Of a DNA stretch of 64,000 nucleotides, positions 1 through 8,604 are shown piece after piece. The notes under the pieces were generated by a model. It saw only the letters and a program-made list of their open reading frames with translations, did no database searches and was not told where the DNA came from. The translations under genes were made by a program, and so were the position numbers. This DNA comes from Microbacterium hibisci (lineage in GTDB: Bacteria; Actinomycetota; Actinomycetes; Actinomycetales; Microbacteriaceae): the NCBI RefSeq assembly GCF_015278255.1, contig NZ_JADIJC010000007.1, forward strand, positions 1 to 64,000. The letters run 5' to 3'. Within the stretch, counting starts at the first letter, position 1, and every line of letters begins with the position of its first letter.

Positions 1-339
1 GGGCGCCGCAGCGGCGGCGGCTCGGGCGGCGGACTGGGGCGCAGCGCCGCCCTCGTCGGCGCCGGCGGACTGCTGGGCGCGGTCGCCGGGGCGGCCGTCG
101 TCACGACGGTGGCCGCGCCGATCCTCGGCCACGCGGTGGCCTCGGGCATCGACTTCGATGCGATCGCGGGCAGCGTCGACCTCGACGCGATCGCCGGGGG
201 CGTCGACCTGGGTGCGGCGGGCGACGTCGTCACGGGCGCCGGCGAAGACCTGCTGTCGGGCGCGGGCGAGACCGTGTCGGGCTTCGGCGAGCAGCTGTCG
301 AACTTCGAGATCCCGGGACTGGGCGACCTCTTCCGCTGA
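1..339 (+). CDS. C-terminal end of an unknown membrane-associated protein (5' partial)
   Basis: This is the tail of a protein whose start lies before the window. The open frame runs from base 1 to a TGA at 337-339, giving 112 visible residues. The first part is Gly/Ser/Arg-rich. It is followed by a hydrophobic Ala/Gly/Val segment of about 25 residues that could span the membrane. After that comes an acidic repetitive stretch with the pattern D-x-D-A-I-A-G-x-V repeated about three times, then a Gly-rich tail ending in LFR. I do not recognise the family. A GTG at 109 could be taken as a start, but the frame is open upstream and coding-like, so a truncated longer gene is more likely. It faces the next gene tail to tail across a strong hairpin. 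Confidence 0.55.
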   Translation, partial: GRRSGGGSGGGLGRSAALVGAGGLLGAVAGAAVVTTVAAPILGHAVASGIDFDAIAGSVDLDAIAGGVDLGAAGDVVTGAGEDLLSGAGETVSGFGEQLSNFEIPGLGDLFR

Positions 340-353
340 CCGAAGCGGATGAC

Positions 354-376
354 GGATGCCGCGGGCCGCGGCATCC
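354..376. terminator. Hairpin between convergent genes
   Basis: GGATGCCGCGG at 354-364 pairs with CCGCGGCATCC at 366-376, an 11-bp perfect inverted repeat with a one-base centre. It lies between the stop of the partial gene at 339 and the stop of the minus-strand dehydrogenase at 408. The position suggests a bidirectional terminator. There is no U-run, as is common in high-GC actinobacteria. Confidence 0.6.
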
Positions 377-407
377 ATCATCTCCCGCCGGTGCGAGACC
401 GCCGCGC

Positions 408-1409
408 CTACGCGATGCGCGCGAGATCCGGCGAGGTGACCTCGTCGGCGAGCTCGCCGGTGCGCACGAATCGCTCCACCTCGGCGACGACGTGGTGGCC
501 GATGCGGCGCAGCTCGTTGCCGATCGATCCCGCGATGTGCGGCGTCAGCGTGGCGCCGGGGAGCGAGAAGAGCGGATGCCCGGCCGGCAGCGGCTCGGGG
601 TCGGTCACGTCGAGCACGGCCTGCAGCCGGTCGGCGCGCAGCTCGGCGACGAGCGCGTCGGTGTCGACGAGCGAGCCGCGCGCGGTGTTGATGAGCGTCG
701 CGCCGTCGGCCATCAGCGCCAGTTCGTCGCGCCCGATCATGCGGTAGGTCTCGGGAAGGGCAGGGGCGTGGATCGTCACGACCTGCGAGCGGCGGAGGAG
801 CTCGGGAAGAGAGACCAGCTCCGCGCCCAGCTCGGCCGCCTCGACTGCGCTGAGTGACGGGTCGAACAGCAGGCAGTCGATGTCGAACGGCCGCAGCAGC
901 TCGATCACGCGGCGTCCGATCCGCGAGGCGCCGACGACGCCGACGGTGATGCCGAAGGCGCCGACGTCGCCGCGGGGCCGCGCGCCGACCATGTCGTGGG
1001 TGCGGCCGAAATCGCGGGCGGACCGCAACACGTCGTTGGCGCTGAGCAGGATCGTCGCGAGGGTGTACTCCGCGACCGGCACCGCGTTGGCGCCGGCGGC
1101 GCTCGAGACGCGGATGCCGCGCTCCCACACCGCGGGGGTCACGAGCCGCTTCACCGAACCGGCGGCGTGCACGACTGCGCGCAGCCGCGGCCAGTGGGAG
1201 AGCGTCGCTTCGTCCAGCCGCGGTGCGCCCCAGCCGGTGATGAGGATCTCGGTGTCGCGGGTCGCTGTCGGGACGGCGGGCGCGGAAGGCGTCAGGACGG
1301 TCTCGTAGACGGCCACGACGCGGTCGAGCTCGCGCCGCGCCCGGGTGCCGAACACGTCGGACGCCAGCTGAGCGGACTCCATCGCCAGCAGCGCAGGCGG
1401 CCGGGTCAT
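408..1409 (-). CDS. D-2-hydroxyacid dehydrogenase family protein (NAD-binding)
   Basis: The product is a 333-residue protein of the D-isomer-specific 2-hydroxyacid dehydrogenase family, which interconverts 2-hydroxy and 2-oxo acids with NAD(P). A Rossmann nucleotide-binding motif (VGASRIG) lies near residue 160. The family signature TLINTARGSLVD contains the substrate-binding Arg, the DVTDPEPLP segment carries the acidic catalytic residue, and TPHIAGS carries the catalytic His. The start ATG (1407-1409) overlaps the stop of the upstream gene as ATGA. A longer frame reaching 1595 is only read-through into that gene. The tight coupling to the DUF2264 gene suggests both act on the same sugar-derived substrate, perhaps an acidic pectin breakdown product. 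The substrate cannot be told from sequence. Confidence 0.85.
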   Translation of the reverse strand: MTRPPALLAMESAQLASDVFGTRARRELDRVVAVYETVLTPSAPAVPTATRDTEILITGWGAPRLDEATLSHWPRLRAVVHAAGSVKRLVTPAVWERGIRVSSAAGANAVPVAEYTLATILLSANDVLRSARDFGRTHDMVGARPRGDVGAFGITVGVVGASRIGRRVIELLRPFDIDCLLFDPSLSAVEAAELGAELVSLPELLRRSQVVTIHAPALPETYRMIGRDELALMADGATLINTARGSLVDTDALVAELRADRLQAVLDVTDPEPLPAGHPLFSLPGATLTPHIAGSIGNELRRIGHHVVAEVERFVRTGELADEVTSPDLARIA

Positions 1410-3370
1410 GCGGTGACCTCGCCGCCGGTCGGCACCCGGTCGACTCTGCCGTCGGGCCAGCGCACCAGGACCGCCGCGTCGGCGATGTCGATGTCGGGGA
1501 GGAACGATACGTCGAGTCCGCCGTCGTCCGTTCCCAGCGCCACGACGGCGGCGACGAGCTCGCCGCGGGCGGCCGGCGAATCGCCCGCGGCCCACGGTGT
1601 GACCGAGCCGGCCGCGAAGGGGTCGCCGCCGATGCGGTGCGCGTGGCCGTGGCTCGCGAGGCCGCGGACTCCGCGCACGAGCGAGGTCACGCCGTCGTCG
1701 CGCGTGACGATCGAGTCACCGGTGGCGCGCCAGCAGCCCTCCGCCACGGGCAGCGCCCAGCCGCCGAGGCGGAACGACCAGGGCCCTTCGTCCTCGGGCC
1801 AGACGGCGTCGAGGTCGTCGACCGCCGACGGATGCTCGGGACGCGCCGGGGCGGTCCACCAGGCGAGGCGCAGCTCGTGGACCCCGTGCACGACCGACGC
1901 CACGGTCACCCGCGGTCCGCGGCGGACCCCGGCCCATCCCGCGACGTCGGTCGTGCGGCCAGTCTCCGGGGTGTCGAGCCAGTGCACCCGCGACCGCGAC
2001 ACCGCGACGCGGTCGTCCAGGTGCACGCGCTCGATGCGGTCCCGGTGCGACGGCGCTCCGGCGGCGTCGAGCAGCGCGACGTGCGACTCCAGCGGCTGCG
2101 CCGCGCCGCGCGCGGTCAGGTCCGGCGACGTCGCGGTCGAGTAGGCCAGCCGATGGTAGAAGGCGTTGTCGGCGCGCGCGCCGCCCGCGGCCCCGCGGAA
2201 CCCGTCGGAGCCGTGGTTGAGCACACGCGAGATGCCGTCCGCCTCCGAGCGCACCACCAGCCAGCCGGGTGCCCGCAGCGAGCGGACGCGGACGGGCTCA
2301 GCCGGTTCGGCCGGCTCGGGAGCAGCGGCGGACCATTCGGGGTGGTCAGCCGGCAGGAGGAGACCCATCAGCCCCTTGCTCGCCCAGTAGGTGGACGACG
2401 AGCCGGTGTACGCCTGGCGCAGTCCGCGGAACTCGCGGTGCCAGCCGATCGACAGCAGCCCGCGGTCGTCGATCGCTCCCCGCTCGAGGAAGTGGTCCAG
2501 CGTCGCGTCGGCGAGCGCCCGGGTGGCTCCGGTCGGCAGCGGGGTCTCGCCGGCGATCGCCCCTGCCCAGAACGGCGCCAGGGTCGCGAAGCGGTACGTG
2601 AGCGACCGGCCCTGGAAGAGGGGAGCGCCGGCCGCGCCGACCAGGTCCTGCGCCTGAGCGAGGAACTCCCGCAGGCGAGAGCGGTGAACGTGATCGAGGT
2701 CGGCCCCCAGGATGCGCGCGTGAAGGAGCGGGTAGACGTGCCATGCCCAGCCGGCGTAGTGGTCGAAGTTCTGCTGTGAGCCGTCCGGCCCGGCGCCGTC
2801 GGAGTACCAGCCGTCGCCGCGGTAGAGGCTCTCCTGGATCTCGGCGTTGCGGTCGAGGTCGTCTTGGCGCCACGGACCGCCGACCGACTGCAGGAACGCC
2901 TCGATCACGTTCTGGAACCAGATCCAGTTGTTCGTGTAGCCGCTCGTGCCGACGACGCCGGCGAGCCACGAGATCGTGCGCTCCTGCGCGGCGGGGTCGA
3001 GCCGGTCCCACAGCCAGGGCCGTGTCTCCGACAGCAGGATCGCGACCGATGCGGCCTCGGGCACCGCCTGGCGCCGCTCGGCGATGGTGGGCCAGCGCTC
3101 GGTGTGGGAGGGATCCGTCCCGGCGGCGAGGCCGCGCGCGTACCGCTCGAGCGCACCGGCGGGGTCGGCGCCGTGGGCGCCGCGCACCCGGAACGCCGCG
3201 AGCAGGCCGACACGCGCGAAGCCCTCGAGGCCGTCGCTCCAGCGTCCGGACGCGCTCGCCGGACCGGGCAGGACGATGAGCGAACCGCTCGGCGACGCGT
3301 ACGGCAGGGCGCTGTCGATCAATCGGTCGGCCAGCGCCTCCCAGCGGCCGCGGTCGGTCGTCGTCGCCAT
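1406..3370 (-). CDS. DUF2264 family protein, probable polysaccharide-degradation enzyme
   Basis: This 654-residue cytoplasmic protein has no signal peptide. Its N-terminal half resembles the DUF2264 family: a Trp/Tyr-rich, probably alpha/alpha-barrel region with NNWIWFQN, GDGWYSDG and FDHYAGWAWHVYPLL motifs around residues 165-245. The C-terminal half is beta-rich. Such proteins commonly sit in carbohydrate-use loci, but their activity is, to my knowledge, not established. The ATG at 3370 is the best start. In-frame ATGs at 3391, 3412 and 3445 lie in the promoter/operator region and encode non-family sequence. It is divergent from the DeoR/LacI hybrid regulator and translationally coupled to the dehydrogenase. 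From the neighbouring exo-rhamnogalacturonan lyase I infer a role on pectin fragments. Confidence 0.7.
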   Translation of the reverse strand: MATTTDRGRWEALADRLIDSALPYASPSGSLIVLPGPASASGRWSDGLEGFARVGLLAAFRVRGAHGADPAGALERYARGLAAGTDPSHTERWPTIAERRQAVPEAASVAILLSETRPWLWDRLDPAAQERTISWLAGVVGTSGYTNNWIWFQNVIEAFLQSVGGPWRQDDLDRNAEIQESLYRGDGWYSDGAGPDGSQQNFDHYAGWAWHVYPLLHARILGADLDHVHRSRLREFLAQAQDLVGAAGAPLFQGRSLTYRFATLAPFWAGAIAGETPLPTGATRALADATLDHFLERGAIDDRGLLSIGWHREFRGLRQAYTGSSSTYWASKGLMGLLLPADHPEWSAAAPEPAEPAEPVRVRSLRAPGWLVVRSEADGISRVLNHGSDGFRGAAGGARADNAFYHRLAYSTATSPDLTARGAAQPLESHVALLDAAGAPSHRDRIERVHLDDRVAVSRSRVHWLDTPETGRTTDVAGWAGVRRGPRVTVASVVHGVHELRLAWWTAPARPEHPSAVDDLDAVWPEDEGPWSFRLGGWALPVAEGCWRATGDSIVTRDDGVTSLVRGVRGLASHGHAHRIGGDPFAAGSVTPWAAGDSPAARGELVAAVVALGTDDGGLDVSFLPDIDIADAAVLVRWPDGRVDRVPTGGEVTA

Positions 3371-3438
3371 GTCGGCACCCCGGTACGTCATCGTCACGCG
3401 TCGATCGTGCATTACGATCCTGTAGCCATCCGCCCTTT

Positions 3439-3471
3439 CGGACAATTCCGATCACCGATCGGTCAATCGGA
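3439..3471. promoter_or_regulatory. Putative operator region between divergent genes
   Basis: The 129-bp gap between the DUF2264 gene and the hybrid regulator holds CGGAC at 3439-3443 (TTGTCCG when read on the minus strand). It also holds TCCGATTGACC on the minus strand at 3461-3471 and a perfect palindrome ACCGATCGGT at 3454-3463. The TTGTCCG and TCCGATTGAYC words recur at 4585 and 9143, ahead of two other units of this locus, which supports a shared regulator site. Confidence 0.5.
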
Positions 3472-3499
3472 TCAGACTGCGACGAACGGACTTCGCACC

Positions 3500-4576
3500 A
3501 TGGCTGGACACAATTCGCTGCCGAGAACACGCCACGAGCACCTGCTGCGGCAGGTCGAGCTGCACGGCAGCGTGAGCGCGGCCGATGTCGCGGCGCAGCT
3601 CGGGGTGTCGCAGGTGACGGTCCGGCGCGACATCGTCGAGCTCGAGAAGGCCGGCAAGCTCGCCCGCGTCCACGGCGGCGCCATCGCCGTCGGCGCGCCC
3701 GTCGTGCCCCGGGCCGCCCGCTCGAACGTCGGCGTGGTGGTGCCCGGCTCGGTGAGCCACTACCCGCAGATCGTGCGGGGGATGGATGCCGCGTCCCACG
3801 GCGGCCGCACGCGCGTCGTGCTCGCCACCTCGCAGTACCGCGAGGACCTCGAGCAGCGGCAGGTGGAGCGCCTCGTGGAGATCGGCGTGGCGGGCATCGT
3901 CTTCGCGCCCACGATGCGCGATCGGACGGAGGCGGAGCTCGCCGAGTGGGTGCGCACGATCCCCGTTCCCGTCGTGTTCCTGGAGCGGCGGCTGGAGTCC
4001 ACGGCTCTCGCCGCCTACGACAGCGCCCGGACCGACCACGAGCGCGGGGCGGAGCTCGCCGTCGAGCACCTGGCGGGCCTCGGGCACGACAGCGTCGCGC
4101 TCGCGCTCTTCGACCGCACGCCGACGGCACCGCTCGTCCGCGACGGCCATCGTGCGGCCACGACCCGGCTGGGACTCGCCGAGGCGCCGAGCGTGGCCCT
4201 CCCCAAGGGCGGCGACGGCGGGAGCGACGGGCTCGACGACGCGCTCCGCGCGTTCCTGGCCGCGTGCGCCGACGCCGGCACCCGGGCCGCGCTCGTTCAC
4301 ACCGACGTGCACGCCGCGCGGTTGGTCGAGCTCGCCACGGACCGCGGCATCCGGGTCCCCGACGACCTCGCCGTCGTCGCCTTCGACGACGACACCGCGG
4401 GCCTGGCGATGGTGCCGCTGACGAGCGTCACGCCGCCCGGACGCGACCTCGGGCAGGAGGCGATGCGGATCGTGACCGAGCGCATCGCGGCCGCCGAGGG
4501 CACGACGAGCGCCGCGCGGCACATCACGATGCTGCCGCGCCTGACGGTGCGCGAGTCCTGCGGCGCGGGCGTTTGA
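3500..4576 (+). CDS. DeoR-type HTH / LacI-type sensor hybrid transcriptional regulator
   Basis: The 358-residue regulator joins two known modules. Residues about 8-60 form a DeoR-like winged helix (VSAADVAAQLGVSQVTVRRD followed by an LVRVHGGA-like end, here LARVHGGA). From residue about 75 onward it has a LacI/GalR periplasmic-binding-protein fold, including VGVVVPG, the GIVFAP strand, AVEHLAGLGH, and the closing RGIRVPDDLAVVAFDDD typical of LacI sensors. This architecture occurs in actinobacterial sugar regulators. The ATG at 3500 gives the expected N-terminus. It is divergent from the DUF2264 gene and upstream of the ABC operon. I infer that it binds the GTCCG-type motif and senses the imported sugar. 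Confidence 0.85.
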   Translation: MAGHNSLPRTRHEHLLRQVELHGSVSAADVAAQLGVSQVTVRRDIVELEKAGKLARVHGGAIAVGAPVVPRAARSNVGVVVPGSVSHYPQIVRGMDAASHGGRTRVVLATSQYREDLEQRQVERLVEIGVAGIVFAPTMRDRTEAELAEWVRTIPVPVVFLERRLESTALAAYDSARTDHERGAELAVEHLAGLGHDSVALALFDRTPTAPLVRDGHRAATTRLGLAEAPSVALPKGGDGGSDGLDDALRAFLAACADAGTRAALVHTDVHAARLVELATDRGIRVPDDLAVVAFDDDTAGLAMVPLTSVTPPGRDLGQEAMRIVTERIAAAEGTTSAARHITMLPRLTVRESCGAGV

Positions 4577-4584
4577 TCGCTTTT

Positions 4585-4607
4585 GTCCGCTTGGCCACGA
4601 CCGTCCG
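4585..4607 (+). promoter_or_regulatory. Putative operator upstream of ABC transporter operon
   Basis: TTTTGTCCGCTTGGCC (4581-4596) is followed by a second GTCCG copy at 4603-4607 (CGTCCGAACGACC). The same core occurs at 3439-3471 and 9143-9164. It lies just after the hybrid regulator gene and about 90 bp ahead of the binding-protein start. I could not fix the -10 box with confidence. Confidence 0.45.
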
Positions 4608-4693
4608 AACGACCGACCTACCCTGTCTCTGCACGGCCACCCGGCGCTCTTCTGCCGGGCGAGCGACGAGAGGCAACGAGCAAGGAGGCTCCG

Positions 4694-6022
4694 ATGACAT
4701 CCCGAGCAATCACCAGTGCCGCCAGGTCCACGCGGCGCGGCACACTCACCGCGGGGGCGCTCCTCGTGGCAGGAGGCCTCGCGCTCCTCACCGGCTGCGC
4801 CGGCGGCGGCGCCGAGCCGGCGGCCACGGCGGACCCCGACGAGGAGGTCACGCTCAACTTCGCGTGGTGGGGCGACGCCAGCCGCGCGGAGCGCTACGAG
4901 GCGGCGATCGACCTCTTCGAGGAGCAGCACCCGAACATCACGATCCAGACGAGCTTCGCGAGCTTCGGCGACTACTGGACCGCCCGCAACACCGAGGCGG
5001 CCAGCCGCACCCTCCCCGACGTCTTCCAGATGGACCTCGCCTACCTCGCCGAGTACGGCGGCTTCGGCCACGTGCTGGCGCTCGACGACTACCTGGGCGA
5101 CGCGATCGCCACGGACGCGATCGACCCCTCGCTGGTCGAAGCCGGTGCCGTCGGCGACGAGATCTTCGGGCTGGCGTCCTCGAGCAGCACGCTCGCCACC
5201 CTCTACAACGGTCCGCTGCTCGAGCAGCTGGGTGTCGAGGTTCCCGAGGGACCGCTGACGTGGGACGAGTACGACGAGTTCCTCGCCGAGGTGTCGGCGG
5301 CGGGCGCGTCGAACGACCCCGTCGTGTACGGCTCGCTCGACTACACCCAGTACTTCTGGCTGTTCCAGATCTGGCTCGGCCAGCAGGGGCTGTCGTTCAT
5401 CGAGGACGGCGAACTCGGCTTCGAGCAGAGCGACCTCGAGGACTGGTGGTCGCGCAGCGCCCCCATCCTCGAGTCGGGCGGCGCCATGCCGGCCGAGCGC
5501 CAGGCGCAGTTCGAAGGCGTGGACGCGCTGGGTGCCGGTGAGATCGGCAGCGACATCAGCTGGGCGAACTTCCTCGCGCGCTTCTCGGAGGGGCCGGCGG
5601 CGCCGGAGCTCTCGCTGGCGATCCCGCCGTACGACGACGAGGACAACACGGGCATGTTCCTCAAGCCCGGACTGATGCTCTCGATCGGAACGAACAGCGA
5701 GCACCCCGCGCAGGCGGCGCAGTTCATCGACTTCCTGGTGAACGACCCCGAGGTCGGAGCGATCTTCGGGATGTCGCGCGGCGTGCCCGCGTCGTCGACC
5801 GCCGCCGAGGGCATCGAGGCGAACGAGCTCGACGAGAAGATCCTCGCGTACCAGGAATCGGTGGCCGACCGTCTCGACGGCCAGGCGCCGCCCGCCGTCC
5901 AGGGACTGGGCACGCTCGAGCAGACCTTCGTGGCGATCAGCCAGGACGTCTCCTACGGCGCCGCCACCCCCGCCGAAGCGGCCGAGCGCTGGTTCGCCGA
6001 GGCCGAGAACGCACTGAAGTGA
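4694..6022 (+). CDS. Sugar ABC transporter substrate-binding lipoprotein
   Basis: This 442-residue extracellular solute-binding protein belongs to the CUT1 (bacterial extracellular solute-binding family 1) type. The N-terminus is a lipoprotein signal ending in LLTGC, with Cys about 36 residues in. It is followed by an Ala/Glu-rich linker and the mature start VTLNFAWWGD. Family features include FEEQHPNITIQ and the TWDEYDEFLAE segment. A strong AAGGAGG at 4682-4688 sets the ATG at 4694; the longer frame from 4583 lacks a signal peptide at its start. It leads an operon with two permeases. From the downstream lyase I infer rhamnogalacturonan-derived oligosaccharides as ligand. No ATPase gene is present. 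Confidence 0.88.
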   Translation: MTSRAITSAARSTRRGTLTAGALLVAGGLALLTGCAGGGAEPAATADPDEEVTLNFAWWGDASRAERYEAAIDLFEEQHPNITIQTSFASFGDYWTARNTEAASRTLPDVFQMDLAYLAEYGGFGHVLALDDYLGDAIATDAIDPSLVEAGAVGDEIFGLASSSSTLATLYNGPLLEQLGVEVPEGPLTWDEYDEFLAEVSAAGASNDPVVYGSLDYTQYFWLFQIWLGQQGLSFIEDGELGFEQSDLEDWWSRSAPILESGGAMPAERQAQFEGVDALGAGEIGSDISWANFLARFSEGPAAPELSLAIPPYDDEDNTGMFLKPGLMLSIGTNSEHPAQAAQFIDFLVNDPEVGAIFGMSRGVPASSTAAEGIEANELDEKILAYQESVADRLDGQAPPAVQGLGTLEQTFVAISQDVSYGAATPAEAAERWFAEAENALK

Positions 6023-6083
6023 TGGCGGCGCGGGCGGCGCGCAGCGATGCGCGCCGCCCGCGGCATCCCCGAGAGGCAATGTG

Positions 6084-7046
6084 ATGACCACCCAGACACT
6101 CGCTCCGCCGGCGCCGCCGGAGGTGCAGACCCCGCCGCCGGCACCGCGCCGGCCCCGACGCCGGTGGGAGGACATCCGCGCGGGGTACGTCTTCCTCGCC
6201 CCGTGGCTGATCGGCTTCCTGCTCCTGACGGCGGGCCCGATGGTCGCGTCGCTGTACCTCGCCTTCACCGACTACAACCTGTTCAGCCCGCCGCAGTGGG
6301 TCGGCTTCGACAACTTCGTGCGGCTGTGGAACGACCCCGACTACCTGCAGGCGTGGAAGGTGACGGCGGTCTACGTCCTCGTCGGGACTCCGCTCAAGCT
6401 TGCGGCGGCGCTGGGCGTCGCGCTCATCCTCAACGCCGCCTTCCGCGGCAGCGGGTTCTACCGCTCGGCCTTCTACCTGCCCTCGCTCGTCGGCGCCTCG
6501 GTGTCGATCGCCGTGGTCTGGAAGGCGATGTTCATCGACGACGGTCCCGTCGACTCCATCCAGCAGTTCTTCGGCTTCCCGGCCGGCGGGTGGGTCGGCG
6601 ATCCCGACAAGACCATGCCGATGCTCATCCTGCTCGCGGTCTGGCAGTTCGGCGCACCGATGGTCATCTTCCTCGCCGGGCTCAAGCAGGTTCCGCACGA
6701 GCTCTACGAAGCGGCATCCGTCGACGGCGCCGGGCCGGTCCGCAAGTTCCGCGCCATCACGATCCCGATGCTGTCGCCGGTGATCTTCTTCAATCTGCTC
6801 CTCGAGACCATCAACGCCTTCCAGGTCTTCGCGTCGGCGTTCATCATCTCGGGAGGCACCGGCGGCCCGGCCCGCTCGACCCTGTTCTACACGCTGTACC
6901 TCTACTTCCGCGGCTTCCGCGACTTCCAGATGGGGTACGCCTCGGCCATGGCCTGGATCCTGGTGCTCGTGATCGCCTTCATCACGGTGATCTTCTTCCG
7001 CAGCTCCAAGTTCTGGGTCCACTACGCAGGAGATGAAGGACGATGA
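6084..7046 (+). CDS. Sugar ABC transporter permease, MalF type
   Basis: The 320-residue inner-membrane permease has about six predicted membrane helices. It carries the conserved cytoplasmic EAA loop, here ELYEAASVDGAGPVRKFRAI followed by TIPML. The N-terminus is Pro-rich (residues 5-30) and cytoplasmic. The ATG at 6084 follows GAGAGG at 6071-6076 with normal spacing; a GTG three bases earlier is less likely. Its stop overlaps the start of the next permease (ATGA at 7043-7046). It forms the channel with the partner permease and relies on an ATPase from elsewhere. Confidence 0.9.
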   Translation: MTTQTLAPPAPPEVQTPPPAPRRPRRRWEDIRAGYVFLAPWLIGFLLLTAGPMVASLYLAFTDYNLFSPPQWVGFDNFVRLWNDPDYLQAWKVTAVYVLVGTPLKLAAALGVALILNAAFRGSGFYRSAFYLPSLVGASVSIAVVWKAMFIDDGPVDSIQQFFGFPAGGWVGDPDKTMPMLILLAVWQFGAPMVIFLAGLKQVPHELYEAASVDGAGPVRKFRAITIPMLSPVIFFNLLLETINAFQVFASAFIISGGTGGPARSTLFYTLYLYFRGFRDFQMGYASAMAWILVLVIAFITVIFFRSSKFWVHYAGDEGR

Positions 7047-7942
7047 GCGCCACGCAGCTGCTCGTGACCGCCGACCGCCGCACGCGGCGCCGCACCGGTG
7101 ACCGTCGTCGGTGGACCGTCAAGGAGGTCGTCTTCCACGTCGTCGTGCTGGCGATCCTCGCGGTCATCCTCTATCCGGTCGCGTGGATGCTCCTGTCGAC
7201 CTTCAAGCCCTCGTCGCAGATCGTCGGCAACGCACAGCTGCTGCCGCGCGAGGTCACGACGGAGAACTACGAGACGGCGCTCAGCGGTATCGGCGGTGTG
7301 TCGTTCTGGACCTTCTTCCAGAACTCGACGATCCTCGCGGTGCTGTCGGTCGTCGGGGTGGTGCTGTCGTCGGCGCTCGCCGCGTACGCCTTCGCGCGGA
7401 TCAGCTTCCCAGGCCGCACGGCTTACTTCGGCATCATGATCGGGACGCTGCTGCTCCCCTTCCACGTCGTGATCATCCCGCAGTACATCATGTTCAACGC
7501 GTTCGGCATGGTGAACACCTTCACCCCGCTGCTGCTGGGCAAGTTCCTCGCGACCGAGGCCTTCTTCGTCTTCCTGATGGTGCAGTTCATGCGCGGCCTG
7601 CCGCGAGAGCTCGACGAGGCGGCGCGCATCGACGGCGCGGGCCACTACCGCACCTTCTGGTCGATCATGCTGCCGCTGCTCAAGCCCGCACTGGTGACGA
7701 GCGCCATCTTCACCTTCATCTGGACCTGGAACGACTTCTTCGGTCCGCTCCTGTACCTGAAGGATCCCGACCTCTACACCCTGCCGATCGCGCTCCGTCT
7801 GTTCGTCGACCAGAGCTCCGCGGCCGACTACGGCGGGCAGATGGCGATGGCGGTGCTGGCACTCGTCCCCGTGTTCCTCTTCTTCCTGATCTTCCAGCGC
7901 TACCTGGTCGACGGCGTGGCGACGCAGGGACTGAAGGGCTGA
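7043..7942 (+). CDS. Sugar ABC transporter permease, MalG type
   Basis: The 299-residue permease is the second channel subunit of the system. It has six probable membrane spans. The segment YPVAWMLLSTFKPSSQI is typical of MalG-type N-termini, and the EAA loop reads ELDEAARIDGAGHYRTFWSI followed by MLPLLKPA. It overlaps the upstream permease by 4 bp and ends four bases before the next gene, so the three are one transcription unit. The C-terminus ends VATQGLKG, as usual for this family. Confidence 0.9.
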   Translation: MSATQLLVTADRRTRRRTGDRRRWTVKEVVFHVVVLAILAVILYPVAWMLLSTFKPSSQIVGNAQLLPREVTTENYETALSGIGGVSFWTFFQNSTILAVLSVVGVVLSSALAAYAFARISFPGRTAYFGIMIGTLLLPFHVVIIPQYIMFNAFGMVNTFTPLLLGKFLATEAFFVFLMVQFMRGLPRELDEAARIDGAGHYRTFWSIMLPLLKPALVTSAIFTFIWTWNDFFGPLLYLKDPDLYTLPIALRLFVDQSSAADYGGQMAMAVLALVPVFLFFLIFQRYLVDGVATQGLKG

Positions 7943-7946
7943 CGCC

Positions 7947-8576
7947 GTGACCTCCACCGAGACCGCCCGCAGACCCGACTCCGGCAGGGTGCCGCCCGGT
8001 GCCGGCCGCGTCGCGCGGGTCATGTCGAGCCGCGGACTGGCGCTCTTCTCCGAGACGATCGTCGTCAGCCTCGCCGTCGCCGTGCTGTCGATCCCGGCCG
8101 TGACCGCGCTGCCGGCGCTCGCCGCGGGGAGCGCGCACCTCCGGCGTCACGTCGAGGGCGAATCGGATTCGCTCGCCGAACTCGGTCGCGACTTCCTGCG
8201 GGCGCTGCGCTCGGGATGGGTGTGGGGTGTCGGGGCGGCCGCTGCCTTCGCGGCGATCTCGGCCACGCTCACGAGTCCCCTTATCGCCGGGATGCCGGGC
8301 GGTGAGGTGTTCCGGTGGGTGTCGGCCGTGCTCGGCGCGGGCATCGCGGTGATCCTGCTCCGCGCCGCCGCCGACTGGACGCCGGCATGCCCGTCGTGGA
8401 GTGCGCTCATCCGCGGGGCCGCCGATCGGTCGCGGCGCGACCTCACCGGAACGCTGCTGCTTCTGCTCGCGCTCGGTCTCGCGGGGGTCGTCGTGTGGAT
8501 GTTCGCGCCGCTCATGGTCCTGGTGCCCGGCATGCTCGTCCTCGCGGGCCGTGCGGTCGTCGGTCGCGCGCAGTGA
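7947..8576 (+). CDS. YesL/DUF624-like integral membrane protein
   Basis: A 209-residue membrane protein with four to five hydrophobic segments: two near residues 35-60, then around 90-110, 120-140 and 165-195. The region LSIPAVTALPALAAGS resembles the conserved 'PVxTxGxxxxA' part of YesL/DUF624 proteins, which accompany sugar ABC operons, notably rhamnogalacturonan genes in Bacillus. The match is weak and remembered, so treat it as tentative. Its biochemical role is unknown. The GTG start at 7947 lies five bases after the permease stop. It is co-transcribed with the ABC system. Confidence 0.5.
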   Translation: MTSTETARRPDSGRVPPGAGRVARVMSSRGLALFSETIVVSLAVAVLSIPAVTALPALAAGSAHLRRHVEGESDSLAELGRDFLRALRSGWVWGVGAAAAFAAISATLTSPLIAGMPGGEVFRWVSAVLGAGIAVILLRAAADWTPACPSWSALIRGAADRSRRDLTGTLLLLLALGLAGVVVWMFAPLMVLVPGMLVLAGRAVVGRAQ

Positions 8577-8604
8577 CGCCCCGGCCGCCGAGGCGGCCGT
8601 CGAG

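Noticed and set aside
408-1595. A longer version of the hydroxyacid dehydrogenase starting at 1595
   Set aside because: The extra 62 residues are Arg-rich read-through of the DUF2264 gene; ATG at 1409 overlaps the upstream stop as ATGA and begins the family sequence.
3452-6268. A 938-codon open frame on the minus strand across the regulator and binding-protein genes
   Set aside because: It is antisense to two clearly recognisable genes, its product is Arg/Gly/Val/Glu-rich without any motif, and such frames are expected at this G+C content.
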